Positions 51,152-60,893 of a stretch of DNA of 64,000 nt are shown here, one piece after another. The translations under genes and the position numbers were made by a program. This DNA comes from an uncultured Clostridia bacterium (lineage in GTDB: Bacteria; Bacillota; Clostridia; RUG12999): contig CAKVOK010000001.1 in the NCBI GenBank assembly GCA_934792465.1, forward strand, positions 51,035-115,034. Direction: 5' to 3'. Below the pieces are notes generated by a model. The model saw nothing but the letters and a program-made list of their open reading frames with translations. It was not told the DNA's origin and ran no database searches. Positions within the stretch are counted from its first letter, which is position 1; each line of letters opens with the position of its first letter.

Positions 51152-54100
51152 ATGGTTTACAGAATATATGTTGAAAAGAAAAAGGAATTTGCGTTTGAAG
51201 CGAAAACCTTGAAAAACGAAGCAATAAATCTGCTCGGCATAAAAAATCTTGATGATATAAGAATTATCAACAGATATGATGTGGAAAACATAGAAAGGCC
51301 GTTGTTTGATTATGCGGTAAAAACCGTATTTTCAGAGCCGCAGACGGATATTGCATCGGAGAAAATCGAATTTGAAAAAGCTTTTGCCGTGGAATATCTG
51401 CCCGGACAGTTCGATGTGCGTGCAGCTTCCGCAGCGGAATGTATTCAGCTCATTTCGCAGCAGGAAAGACCAATAGTAAAAACGGCGAAAATATATGTTT
51501 TGTCGGGCGATATATCCGAAAAAGATATTGCGGAACTGAAAAAATATGTAATAAACCCTGTGGAAGCACGTGAAACCGGGTTTGAAGAATACAAAACGCT
51601 GAAAACCGAGTACAGTATTCCCACAGAGGTTAAAACACTTGACGGTTTTAATAAACTGGATAAAAGCGGACTTGAAAAATTTATCAAAGAAAACGGACTT
51701 GCAATGGATTTGGACGATATTGCGTTCTGTCAAAAATATTTCATTTCCGAACAGCGCGACCCGACAATAACGGAAATAAAAATGATAGATACATATTGGT
51801 CGGATCACTGCCGCCATACAACGTTTCTGACTACCGTTGACAATGTGACATTTGAAGATACGCTTCTGCAAAACGCATACAACGAATATATTGAAACAAG
51901 AAACGAACTCGGCAGGACAAAACCCGTAAATCTTATGGACGTTGCAACGATTGCGGCAAAATATCTGAAGAAAACCGGTAAGCTTGCCAAGCTTGACGAA
52001 TCGGAAGAAATCAATGCTTGCACGGTGAAAATAGACGTAGATGTTGACGGAGAAACACAGAAATGGCTGCTCCTCTTTAAGAATGAAACACATAACCACC
52101 CGACGGAGATAGAACCTTTCGGCGGTGCGGCAACGTGTATCGGCGGAGCTATCAGAGATCCGCTTTCCGGCAGAAGCTATGTGTATGCGGCGATGCGTGT
52201 AACGGGCGCAGGAAATCCGCTTGTTCCGGTATCGGAAACTATCGAGGGCAAGCTTCCGCAGAGTAAAATTGTTACCGGGGCGGCAAACGGCTACAGCTCA
52301 TACGGTAATCAGATAGGACTTGCAACAGGTCAGGTTGACGAAATATATCACAGCGGATATGTTGCGAAAAGAATGGAGATTGGTGCGGTAATAGCGGCGG
52401 CACCGGCAGAAAATGTTGTGCGTGAACGTCCTCAGCCGGGCGATGTCGTAGTGCTTCTCGGCGGAAGAACAGGACGTGACGGCTGCGGCGGTGCGACAGG
52501 TTCTTCAAAATCGCATAATATATCTTCTTTGGAATCCTGCGGTGCGGAAGTGCAGAAAGGTAATGCACCGGAGGAAAGAAAGCTTCAGAGATTATTCAGA
52601 AACAAAGAAGCTTCGAAAATGATAATACGCTGCAACGATTTCGGTGCCGGCGGTGTTTCGGTCGCTATAGGCGAGCTTGCCGACGGACTGGAAATAGATC
52701 TCAACAAAGTTCCGAAAAAATATGACGGTTTGGACGGAACGGAACTTGCAATAAGCGAATCGCAGGAACGTATGGCAGTAGTATTGAAGCCGCATGATGT
52801 GGAAAGATTTATAAAAATTGCGGAAAGCGAAAACCTGGAAGCGACAATCGTTGCGTATGTAACGGAAAAACCGTATCTTGTAATTAACTGGAACGGAAAA
52901 AGCATCGTTAAGCTATCAAGAGAATTTTTAAATTCAAACGGTGCGGAAAAGCATATTGATATATCGGTTGAGGCACCGAGAAAATATGACCGTGATACAA
53001 GCGGAGCATTTGATGAAAAAATGAAAGAGCTTGCAGGTGATTTGAACGTGTGCTCCAAAAGAGGTTTAAGCGAACGTTTCGACTCGACGATAGGTGCAGG
53101 AACCGTGCTTATGCCGTTCGGCGGAAAATATCAGCGTACTCCTATACAGGCTATGGTGCATAAGGTTTCGGTTGAAAAAGGCGAAACAAAAACCTGTTCG
53201 CTTATGTCCTGGGGATACAATCCGTTTATAACGGAAAAAAGTCCGTATCACGGAGCATATCTTGCGGTCGTGGAATCGGTTTCAAAGCTTGTTGCGGCAG
53301 GTGCCGAATTTAAAGATGTATATCTTACGTTCCAGGAATATTTTGAAAAGCCGGAGAAAGACCCGAAACGCTGGGGTAAGCCGATGGCGGCACTTCTCGG
53401 TGCATTCATGGCGCAGAAAGACCTCGGAATCGCTTCGATAGGCGGTAAAGATTCGATGAGCGGTAGCTTTGAGCATATAGACGTTCCGCCGACGCTTGTT
53501 TCGTTTGCCGTAACGACGGATAACATAGATAATATCATTTCAAATGAATTTAAATCTGCGGGACATAAGGTTGTCATGATAAAGCCCGCATATGATGAAA
53601 ACAGTTTGCCGTATACGGATTCTCTCTTGGATGTTTTTGATACGGTGACAACCCTTATAAGAAATAATAAGGCAGTCAGCGTGTATACTCCGACATACGG
53701 GGGTGCTGCGGAGGCTGTGCTGAAAATGGCAATGGGTAACGGTATAGGCTTTGAGTTTGACGAAAATCTGACGAACGATGATATATTCGGATATAATTAC
53801 GGAGCATTTATAGTTGAACTCAGCGGTGATGATGATTTGGGTATGACGCTCGGAAGAACAACTGAGGCAAAAGAAATTTCGTATAAGAATATATCGGTAC
53901 AGCTTCCGGAACTGTGCGACATATATGAAAATAAGCTTGAAAGCGTATATTCCTGCAATATCGGATATGATACCAAAAAAGCGGAAACAAAGCTGTATAA
54001 AGCGGCGGAGGTTTCAAAACCGAAAATCGGTATAGCAAAACCGAAAGTGCTTATTCCTGTATTTCCGGGAACGAACTGTGAATATGATACGGCGAAAGCT

Positions 54101-54838
54101 GTCATGCGTGCGGGAGCGGAACCCGAAATATTCGTAATAAACAATTTAAGCGCAGCTAAAATAGCGGAATCGGTTGAGCTTTTCGCAAAGAAAATAGATG
54201 AATCGCAGATTGTGTTTATTCCGGGCGGTTTCTCAGGCGGCGACGAGCCGGACGGTTCAGGAAAATTCATAACGGCGTTTTTCAGAAACGGCAGGATAAG
54301 CGAAGCACTGACAAAGCTTCTGGACGCAAGGGACGGACTGTGCGGCGGCATATGCAACGGTTTCCAGGCACTCATAAAGCTCGGACTTGTTCCTTACGGA
54401 AAGATAATTGATACGGACGAATCATGCCCTACTCTTACGTTTAATACCATAGGCAGACACCAGTCTAAAATCGTAGGCACAAAGCTTGTTTCAAACAAAT
54501 CGCCGTGGCTTGCGAAAGCAGCGTTGGGCGAGGTGTATAATGTGCCTATATCCCACGGCGAGGGACGTTTCATTGCCGATGAAAGCTTTATGAAAGAGCT
54601 GTTTGAAAACGGTCAGGTGATAACGCAGTATGTGGATTTGAACGGAAATCCGACATATGAAACGGCATTTAATCCGAACGGTTCATATAATGCGATAGAA
54701 GGTATCATTTCTCCGGACGGCAGAGTATTCGGAAAAATGGGGCACAGCGAGAGAATAGGCGAGGGACTTTATAAAAACGTTACGGGTAACTATGATATGA
54801 AATTATTTGAATCGGCGGTAGATTATTTTAATATATAA
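51152..54838 (+). CDS. purL: single-chain FGAM synthase
   Basis: 1228 residues, fusing the PurS-like N-terminus, the two PurL ATPase halves (about 210-960; DTYWSDHCRHTTF, ETHNHPTEIEPFGGAAT) and a C-terminal glutaminase (from about 960; FPGTNCEYDTAKAV, Cys in GGICNGFQAL, His-Glu in SHGEGRF). Bacillus encodes these as purS, purL and purQ; this clostridial form is one chain. ATG 51152 is used because GGAG is six bases upstream. Confidence 0.96.
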   Translation: MVYRIYVEKKKEFAFEAKTLKNEAINLLGIKNLDDIRIINRYDVENIERPLFDYAVKTVFSEPQTDIASEKIEFEKAFAVEYLPGQFDVRAASAAECIQLISQQERPIVKTAKIYVLSGDISEKDIAELKKYVINPVEARETGFEEYKTLKTEYSIPTEVKTLDGFNKLDKSGLEKFIKENGLAMDLDDIAFCQKYFISEQRDPTITEIKMIDTYWSDHCRHTTFLTTVDNVTFEDTLLQNAYNEYIETRNELGRTKPVNLMDVATIAAKYLKKTGKLAKLDESEEINACTVKIDVDVDGETQKWLLLFKNETHNHPTEIEPFGGAATCIGGAIRDPLSGRSYVYAAMRVTGAGNPLVPVSETIEGKLPQSKIVTGAANGYSSYGNQIGLATGQVDEIYHSGYVAKRMEIGAVIAAAPAENVVRERPQPGDVVVLLGGRTGRDGCGGATGSSKSHNISSLESCGAEVQKGNAPEERKLQRLFRNKEASKMIIRCNDFGAGGVSVAIGELADGLEIDLNKVPKKYDGLDGTELAISESQERMAVVLKPHDVERFIKIAESENLEATIVAYVTEKPYLVINWNGKSIVKLSREFLNSNGAEKHIDISVEAPRKYDRDTSGAFDEKMKELAGDLNVCSKRGLSERFDSTIGAGTVLMPFGGKYQRTPIQAMVHKVSVEKGETKTCSLMSWGYNPFITEKSPYHGAYLAVVESVSKLVAAGAEFKDVYLTFQEYFEKPEKDPKRWGKPMAALLGAFMAQKDLGIASIGGKDSMSGSFEHIDVPPTLVSFAVTTDNIDNIISNEFKSAGHKVVMIKPAYDENSLPYTDSLLDVFDTVTTLIRNNKAVSVYTPTYGGAAEAVLKMAMGNGIGFEFDENLTNDDIFGYNYGAFIVELSGDDDLGMTLGRTTEAKEISYKNISVQLPELCDIYENKLESVYSCNIGYDTKKAETKLYKAAEVSKPKIGIAKPKVLIPVFPGTNCEYDTAKAVMRAGAEPEIFVINNLSAAKIAESVELFAKKIDESQIVFIPGGFSGGDEPDGSGKFITAFFRNGRISEALTKLLDARDGLCGGICNGFQALIKLGLVPYGKIIDTDESCPTLTFNTIGRHQSKIVGTKLVSNKSPWLAKAALGEVYNVPISHGEGRFIADESFMKELFENGQVITQYVDLNGNPTYETAFNPNGSYNAIEGIISPDGRVFGKMGHSERIGEGLYKNVTGNYDMKLFESAVDYFNI

Positions 54839-54855
54839 AATTGGAGGTGATTGCA

Positions 54856-56520
54856 ATGACTGATATTGAAATTGCACAGAGCGCAACCCCGAAGAATATA
54901 ACGGAGATTGCAAAAACAGCCGGAATTGATGAAAAATACCTTGAATGTTACGGAAGATACAAAGCAAAAATTGACTTGTCATTATTGAAAGAAAATCAAA
55001 ATGAGGACGGCAAGCTTATACTTGTTACGGCAATCACGCCTACTCCGGCAGGAGAGGGAAAGACAACAACAACGATAGGTCTTGCGGACGGAATGCGAAG
55101 AATAGGCAAAAATACGGTTGTGGCATTGCGTGAACCGTCACTCGGACCGGTGTTCGGGATAAAAGGCGGAGCGGCAGGCGGCGGCTATGCGCAGGTTATA
55201 CCTATGGAAGATATAAATCTTCATTTTACGGGAGATTTCCATGCCATAGGCGCAGCGAACAACTTGCTTGCGGCAATGCTGGATAATCATATTCATCAGG
55301 GAAACGCACTTGATATAGATACACGCCGTATCACGTGGAAAAGATGCGTTGATATGAACGACAGGCAACTCAGATATATAACGGACGGACTCGGCGGCAC
55401 GGCAAACGGCGTACCGCGTGAGGACGGATATGATATAACGGTTGCCTCGGAGGTTATGGCTGTGCTGTGCCTTGCAACGTCAATCACGGATTTGAAAGAA
55501 CGTCTGTCAAAGCTTATTGTGGCATATACACGCAGCGGAAAGCCTGTGACGGCAGGCGACCTTAAAGCGGCAGGCGCTATGACGGCACTACTGAAAGACG
55601 CCTTAAAGCCTAATCTTGTGCAGTCGCTGGAGGGAACACCGGCACTTGTGCACGGCGGTCCGTTTGCGAATATAGCGCACGGCTGCAACAGCGTTATCGC
55701 AACAAAAATGGCACTTAAGCTCGGAGATTACGCTATAACGGAGGCAGGCTTCGGCGCAGATCTCGGCGCAGAAAAATTCCTTGATATAAAATGCAGATAT
55801 GCAGGTCTTAAGCCTTCTGCGGTTGTAATTGTTGCGACGGTGCGTGCGCTGAAAATGCACGGCGGAGTTGCGAAAACGGAGTTGAGCGGCGAAAACCTCG
55901 AAGCACTTAAGCTGGGAATGCCGAATCTGCTTAAACATATATCGAATATTAAAGACGTTTATAAGCTGCCGTGTGTTGTTGCGGTAAACAAATTCCCGAC
56001 AGATACGGATGCGGAGGTAAATCTTGTTATAGACGAATGTAAAAAACTCGGTATAAACACAGTGCTTTCCGATGTGTGGGCGAAAGGCGGCGCCGGCGGA
56101 GAAGAGCTTGCAAAAGAGGTTGTACGTCTGTGCGAAGAAGAAAACAATTTTGAATTTGCTTACGGTCTTGACGGAACGATTGAAGAAAAAATCGAAGCAA
56201 TCGTTAAAAGAATATACGGCGGAAACGGTATTTCTGTAGATAAAAAGGCAAAAAAGCAGATTGATAAGATTACGGAAATGGGATATTCCGATTTGCCGAT
56301 ATGTATGGCAAAAACGCAGTACAGCTTCTCCGATGATATGACAAAACTCGGCGCACCGAAAGATTTTACGGTGAATATTAAAAATGTGAAGATTAATGCG
56401 GGAGCAGGATTTATAGTCGTACTCACGGGAGATATAATGACGATGCCCGGACTGCCGAAATCACCGGCGGCAGAGAGAATAGACGTTGACGAAAACGGCG
56501 TTATTTCCGGATTGTTTTAA
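54856..56520 (+). CDS. fhs: formate--tetrahydrofolate ligase
   Basis: 554 residues, standard length. TPTPAGEGKTTTTIGLADG is the ATP loop, EPSLGPVFGIKGGAAGGGY and NLHFTGDFHAI are signatures. It makes 10-formyl-THF from formate and ATP, the carbon donor for PurN and the AICAR transformylase. ATG 54856 follows GGAGGTG. It is the last gene of the purine operon and is followed by a terminator. Confidence 0.97.
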   Translation: MTDIEIAQSATPKNITEIAKTAGIDEKYLECYGRYKAKIDLSLLKENQNEDGKLILVTAITPTPAGEGKTTTTIGLADGMRRIGKNTVVALREPSLGPVFGIKGGAAGGGYAQVIPMEDINLHFTGDFHAIGAANNLLAAMLDNHIHQGNALDIDTRRITWKRCVDMNDRQLRYITDGLGGTANGVPREDGYDITVASEVMAVLCLATSITDLKERLSKLIVAYTRSGKPVTAGDLKAAGAMTALLKDALKPNLVQSLEGTPALVHGGPFANIAHGCNSVIATKMALKLGDYAITEAGFGADLGAEKFLDIKCRYAGLKPSAVVIVATVRALKMHGGVAKTELSGENLEALKLGMPNLLKHISNIKDVYKLPCVVAVNKFPTDTDAEVNLVIDECKKLGINTVLSDVWAKGGAGGEELAKEVVRLCEEENNFEFAYGLDGTIEEKIEAIVKRIYGGNGISVDKKAKKQIDKITEMGYSDLPICMAKTQYSFSDDMTKLGAPKDFTVNIKNVKINAGAGFIVVLTGDIMTMPGLPKSPAAERIDVDENGVISGLF

Positions 56521-56528
56521 ATTAAAAG

Positions 56529-56564
56529 AGGGTGTTGCAAAACGAAATTGTTTTGCGGCACCCT
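56529..56564. terminator. bidirectional terminator after purine operon
   Basis: A 15-bp stem (two G-T pairs) AGGGTGTTGCAAAAC with GTTTTGCGGCACCCT and a 6-base loop, between convergent fhs and AraC genes. Confidence 0.8.
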
Positions 56565-56565
56565 A

Positions 56566-57432
56566 TTAAATATTAATCTTTACGGAATTTGCATATTCCG
56601 TGGGAGTCATGCCTGTTTTTGCCTTGAATTGCTTTGTGAATCGGTGCGGAGTATCATAGCTCAAAAGCTGGGAGATTTGTGTGAAGTTGTAGTTGTCTTC
56701 ACGTATGTACAGTTTTGCACGCTCAATTTTTAAGTTGGAAAAATATGACATGACGCCGATTCCCTCTATTTTTTTGAAAGCACATTTTATGGACGTAGGA
56801 CTTGTTTTCGCAAAGCTTACAATATCGGAAAATCTCAGCTTTTCGTGTATATGCTCTCTGAGATATTCTTTCACGGAATACACAATATCGCTTTCGAGAT
56901 GTTCTTTGAATGCGGATTCGGGTTTAAACTCTCCGTTGCCTCTGTACAGGCTTATGATAAGCGATTCGAGAGATATTTTTATAAGCTGCTCCGAGCCTAC
57001 TGTTTTGGCGGCACGTACCAGCTTTTTTGTGTTCGGGTCGTTCAGCGGAGATTTGAAAGCCGTGCTTGCTTCGCGTATTATTACAGCCAAACGCTCTTTG
57101 TCTGCGGCGCACAAATGAAAGACCTTGTTCTCGGCAAAACGCATATAAGGAGATTTGCAGTCGAATGCAATAATAATCAGGTTTGGAGCGGTTTTTCCGG
57201 TTGATTTTACGTTGTGCCACACACCGGGCATATGGAATATACATTCTCCGTTAGCGAGGATTTTTCGGGTTTCGCCGTCAAGTATTTCGGCTTCGCCCTT
57301 GTCAACGTAGACAAGCTCGTAAAAATCGTGGGCTTCGCCGTCATACATATAATTTTTCCCGTATTCAAAATAATGTACGGTAACAATTCTTTTAATCGAA
57401 AAATCTTCTTTCAATACAGTAAATTCATACAT
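56566..57432 (-). CDS. AraC-family transcriptional regulator with cupin domain
   Basis: 288 residues. The N-terminal cupin sensor (about 1-130) has YDGEAHDFYELVYVDKGEAE and HMPGVWHNVKS. The C-terminal double helix-turn-helix (about 195-288) ends FTQISQLLSYDTPHRFTKQF and KTGMTPTEYANS. It resembles AraC regulators of sugar use. It is divergent from gpr, with its own promoter; no adjacent sugar genes reveal the target. Confidence 0.93.
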   Translation of the reverse strand: MYEFTVLKEDFSIKRIVTVHYFEYGKNYMYDGEAHDFYELVYVDKGEAEILDGETRKILANGECIFHMPGVWHNVKSTGKTAPNLIIIAFDCKSPYMRFAENKVFHLCAADKERLAVIIREASTAFKSPLNDPNTKKLVRAAKTVGSEQLIKISLESLIISLYRGNGEFKPESAFKEHLESDIVYSVKEYLREHIHEKLRFSDIVSFAKTSPTSIKCAFKKIEGIGVMSYFSNLKIERAKLYIREDNYNFTQISQLLSYDTPHRFTKQFKAKTGMTPTEYANSVKINI

Positions 57433-57475
57433 GGAAAATCACCGCCTTTTGCTGTATGTGCTTTTTTATATATTA

Positions 57476-57504
57476 AGTATATCATATTTTGACGAAAAAG
57501 GCAA
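57476..57504 (-). promoter_or_regulatory. promoter of AraC gene
   Basis: Minus strand TTGCCT (57499-57504), 17-base spacer, TATACT (57476-57481), extended -10 TGA. Confidence 0.7.
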
Positions 57505-57540
57505 GAAAAATGTCCGAAAAAACAAAAAATTATATTTGTC

Positions 57541-57569
57541 TTGACAAAAAACGGATTATGTTATAAAAT
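57541..57569 (+). promoter_or_regulatory. sigma-A-like promoter of gpr
   Basis: TTGACA (57541-57546), 17-base spacer, TAAAAT (57564-57569), extended -10 TGT. gpr is usually forespore-expressed, so a sporulation-sigma promoter may also exist, but I could not identify one. Confidence 0.65.
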
Positions 57570-57674
57570 AATACTGTCGGTATATAATAGATACATATAA
57601 AATTTTGCGGTGCGCTTTGATTGCTCACGATTGGCGCACGAAAAATTTTTGTGAGCGGAAAGGTAACGATTTAT

Positions 57675-58547
57675 ATGCCGATTATAAGAACAGACCTTGC
57701 GCTTGAAGCGCACGAAACCTGCGGAGCGCAGGATTCAAAAGGTATAAAAGTAAAAAGAAAACGAAAAAAAGGCGCAGAGATTACGACCGTGGATATTTTG
57801 AACGAGGACGGAGAAAAAAGGCTCGGCAAGAGCAGAGGAACGTATATCACGATTGAAGCGGAAAATATGAAATATTTTGAAGATGACGAACGTGAAAATA
57901 TCTGCAAACTTATAGGAGAAAGCCTCAACATGATTTTGGACAAACACAAAATAGAGGGTTCGGTGCTTGCCGTAGGGCTCGGGAACAGGCAGATAACGCC
58001 CGATGCGCTCGGGCCTAAAGCGGTATCGAAAATCGAGGTCACTCGGCATCTTTTCGAGTATATGCCGGAAAGCATATGCGAGGGTGCGAGAAGCGTCTGC
58101 GCAATTGCGCCGGACGTGCTTGGGAATACGGGTATCGAAACGCTTGAAATAATACGAGGAATCAATGAAAAGGTGAAGCCGGAGGCGATAATCGCCATAG
58201 ACGCTTTGGCGGCAGGCAATCCGTCACGTGTGGGAAATACCGTGCAGATTTCCGACACAGGAATCCACCCGGGCGGCGGAGTGGGCAACAGGCGAAGCGG
58301 TCTTACAAAAGAAAATCTGGAAATACCTGTTATCGCTGTCGGTGTTCCTACGGTTGTTGATGCCGGGACAATAGTATATTCGGCACTTGAGGATGCCGGG
58401 GAACAGAATGCGGAGGCACTTGCCAAAAAGGCGGGCGGAGCTGATATGATGGTAACACCCAAGGATATAGATATGATAATAGAAACATCGGCGGATATTG
58501 TTGCGCACGGAATAAATTTAGGGCTGCATAAGCTGTCCGATGATTGA
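57675..58547 (+). CDS. gpr: GPR germination (spore) protease
   Basis: 290 residues. PIIRTDLALEAHE at the start is the zymogen processing region, with a propeptide of only a few residues. AVGLGNRQITPDALGPKAV, IAIDALAAGNPSRVG and ISDTGIHPGGGVGNRR contain the conserved acids of this aspartic-type peptidase family. It degrades small acid-soluble spore proteins on germination and marks the host as a spore-former. The ATG is preceded by AAAGG. Confidence 0.96.
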   Translation: MPIIRTDLALEAHETCGAQDSKGIKVKRKRKKGAEITTVDILNEDGEKRLGKSRGTYITIEAENMKYFEDDERENICKLIGESLNMILDKHKIEGSVLAVGLGNRQITPDALGPKAVSKIEVTRHLFEYMPESICEGARSVCAIAPDVLGNTGIETLEIIRGINEKVKPEAIIAIDALAAGNPSRVGNTVQISDTGIHPGGGVGNRRSGLTKENLEIPVIAVGVPTVVDAGTIVYSALEDAGEQNAEALAKKAGGADMMVTPKDIDMIIETSADIVAHGINLGLHKLSDD

Positions 58548-58577
58548 AATTATGCGAAGAAGGCAGAGGTTATAAAA

Positions 58578-60602
58578 ATGATAAACACACCTGTATCGGA
58601 AATAAAGGGAATAGGGGAGAGCAGAAGCAAGCTTTTGCTCAAACTCGGCATAAAGACAGTAAACGACATGCTTTATTTTGTGCCTCGGCAAATGGAGGAC
58701 AGAAGCGAAATTTCGCAGATAAAGGATTTGAGAAGCGGAGAACATGCGGCAATCTGCGCAGAACTTATCTCGGGCATTGAGGAAATGCGTATCAGAAAAA
58801 ATCTTGTGATATACAAGGCGATTGCAAGTGACGGTACAGGTGCTGTGATACTTAATTGGTTTAATAATAAATTTATAAAGTCGTCGCTTAAGAAAGGTCA
58901 AAAATATAAATTTTACGGTAAAACGGAATATAAATACGGCAAATTTGAGATGTCCGGCATAACATACGAGAAAGCGGAAGGCGACACGTATATCGGCAGA
59001 GTTGTGCCGATATACCCGCTGACGAAAAATCTTCCGCAGAAAACTATGCAGTCGCTTATGCGAATCTGCGTAGAAAAATATGTCGGAACGATAAACGAGT
59101 ATATAGATGAGGATATACGAAAAAAATACGGACTTTGCGAAATAAATTTTGCACTTAGGGCGATACATTTCCCAAATGATGAGCATGAATACGAGGTGGC
59201 GAAAAGGCGGCTTATATTTGAGGAGCTTATGCTTTTTCAGCTCGGAATGCTGAAAGTGAAAAAGAGAAGGGCCAAGGGCGAACCGCTGAACACGGACGGT
59301 GCTTTGGAAGAATTTGCGCAAAAACTGCCGTTTGAATTTACGGAAGCGCAAAAAAGAACAATAGATGAGATATATGCCGATTTGTCTAAGGACGTAGGCA
59401 TGAACAGACTTGTACAGGGCGACGTGGGTTCGGGAAAAACGGCAGTTGCTTTTGCCGCAATGTATGCTGTGTATAAAAACGGATTTCAGTCTGCATTGAT
59501 GGCACCTACAGAGGTTTTGGCAGCGCAGCATTTCAATACGGCAAAAAACTATTTCCCCGAAGAGGAAATAGCGTATTTGAGCGGCAGCGTAACAGGGAAA
59601 CGCAAAACAGAAGAGCTTGAAAAAATAAAAAACGGCACGGCGAAAATAATCATAGGAACTCATGCACTGTTGGAAGAAAACGTTGAGTTTAAAAATCTGT
59701 GCTTTGTCGTGACGGACGAACAGCACAGATTCGGCGTTAAGCAGCGTCTGACGCTTTCTCAAAAAGGCGAAAAGGTGCATATACTCATAATGTCGGCAAC
59801 GCCCATTCCGAGGACGCTTGCACTTATTATGTACGGCGACCTCGATATTTCCGTGATAGATTCCGTTCCGCCGGGTCGCCAAAAAATCAGTACATATGTT
59901 GTCGATGAATCTATGCGTACCCGTATAAATAATTTTATGATAAAAAATATCAAAGAGGGCAGACAGGTTTATATAATATGTCCGCTGGCTCTGGAATCGG
60001 AAAAGACGGATATTAAGGCGGCGGAGGAACTGGAAAAAGAATTGAGCGGGGGTGCGCTTTCGGGGTATAGGGTACGGCTGCTGCACGGAAAAATGCGCCC
60101 GAAAGAAAAAAATGAGATAATGAGCAAGTTTGCGGACGGAAAAATTGATGTGCTTGTTTCAACGACTGTAATAGAAGTCGGAATAAATGTCCCGAACGCA
60201 AGCGTTATGATAATTGAGAATGCCGAACGGTTCGGTCTTTCTCAGCTTCATCAGATACGCGGCAGAGTCGGCAGGGGAGAATATCAGTCGTACTGCGTTT
60301 TGTTTTCTCAGAATAAAAATAACGAACGCTTGAAAGTCATGGCTGAAACGAATGACGGGTTTGAAATAGCAAGAAAGGACCTTGCATTGCGAGGTCCGGG
60401 AGATTTCCTCGGGACACGTCAGCACGGACTGCCGGAATTTAAGATTGCCGACCTCGAAACGGATTTGAATGTAATGAAAAATGCGGGCGGGGCGGCAAGA
60501 GAGGTTCTCGAAAAAGACCCCGAACTGAAGAATAATGTATTCTTAAAAGAGAAGCTGAACGAGATGTTTAAAACCGTTATGAGCGGTAATATTACAGGCT
60601 GA
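58578..60602 (+). CDS. recG: ATP-dependent DNA helicase RecG
   Basis: 674 residues, standard length. An OB-fold wedge N-terminus (GIGESRSKLLLKLGIKTVND) is followed by helicase motifs: I QGDVGSGKTAVA (near 281), II TDEQHRFG (near 378), III MSATPIPRT, and VI QIRGRVGRG. It remodels stalled forks and branched DNA. AGAGG precedes the ATG. Confidence 0.98.
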   Translation: MINTPVSEIKGIGESRSKLLLKLGIKTVNDMLYFVPRQMEDRSEISQIKDLRSGEHAAICAELISGIEEMRIRKNLVIYKAIASDGTGAVILNWFNNKFIKSSLKKGQKYKFYGKTEYKYGKFEMSGITYEKAEGDTYIGRVVPIYPLTKNLPQKTMQSLMRICVEKYVGTINEYIDEDIRKKYGLCEINFALRAIHFPNDEHEYEVAKRRLIFEELMLFQLGMLKVKKRRAKGEPLNTDGALEEFAQKLPFEFTEAQKRTIDEIYADLSKDVGMNRLVQGDVGSGKTAVAFAAMYAVYKNGFQSALMAPTEVLAAQHFNTAKNYFPEEEIAYLSGSVTGKRKTEELEKIKNGTAKIIIGTHALLEENVEFKNLCFVVTDEQHRFGVKQRLTLSQKGEKVHILIMSATPIPRTLALIMYGDLDISVIDSVPPGRQKISTYVVDESMRTRINNFMIKNIKEGRQVYIICPLALESEKTDIKAAEELEKELSGGALSGYRVRLLHGKMRPKEKNEIMSKFADGKIDVLVSTTVIEVGINVPNASVMIIENAERFGLSQLHQIRGRVGRGEYQSYCVLFSQNKNNERLKVMAETNDGFEIARKDLALRGPGDFLGTRQHGLPEFKIADLETDLNVMKNAGGAAREVLEKDPELKNNVFLKEKLNEMFKTVMSGNITG

Positions 60603-60665
60603 AAAGGCGGACTTCGGAAAAATGCACAGACTGCAAAAAAATGTATTTATTATTAATATATTTAC

Positions 60666-60694
60666 TTGACAACGTACATTTTATCTGGTATAAT
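60666..60694 (+). promoter_or_regulatory. sigma-A promoter of pnuC
   Basis: Perfect TTGACA (60666-60671), 17-base spacer, perfect TATAAT (60689-60694), extended -10 TGG. Confidence 0.88.
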
Positions 60695-60700
60695 GGAAAT

Positions 60701-60797
60701 ATACAATTAAATAATGAAAGGCTAAAGCCTTTCTTAAAAGGTTATTTCCATTGCTTTCTGCGGCCGAACACGGTCTTGAAAGAATAAACTTATAAAA
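60701..60797 (-). repeat. diverged inverted copy of the ~90-bp repeat
   Basis: Read on the minus strand it gives TTTATTCTTTCAAGACCG, GCAGAAAGCAAT, ATAACC, GAAAGGC..GCCTTTC and TTATTTAATTGTA, the same blocks as the tandem copies at 24850-25079 in rotated order. It lies inside the pnuC leader right after the promoter. Confidence 0.78.
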
Positions 60798-60812
60798 ACT
60801 GCCACCGGGTAG

Positions 60813-60883
60813 AAATGCAAAAAAGCATTTGTCTGCACATCGTTAGGTCATTGAAGATGTGTTTGCAAATGCTTATTTTTTTA
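60813..60883 (+). promoter_or_regulatory. attenuator-like structured leader of pnuC
   Basis: A terminator-like double stem (AAGCATTTG/CAAATGCTT enclosing CACATC/GATGTG; 60823-60874) is followed by ATTTTTTTA just before the ribosome site. An upstream AAATGC (60813-60818) can instead pair with GCATTT (60825-60830), breaking it. Such switching suggests riboswitch control; pnuC genes are known targets of NAD+-type riboswitches, but I cannot confirm the class. Confidence 0.65.
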
Positions 60884-60893
60884 GGAGGTAAAC

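Noticed and set aside
58518..60086. 522-residue open frame antisense to recG
   Set aside because: It mirrors recG codon bias; the translated text is rich in Tyr/Phe/Arg/Cys with no domain and no ribosome site, and recG is unambiguous.
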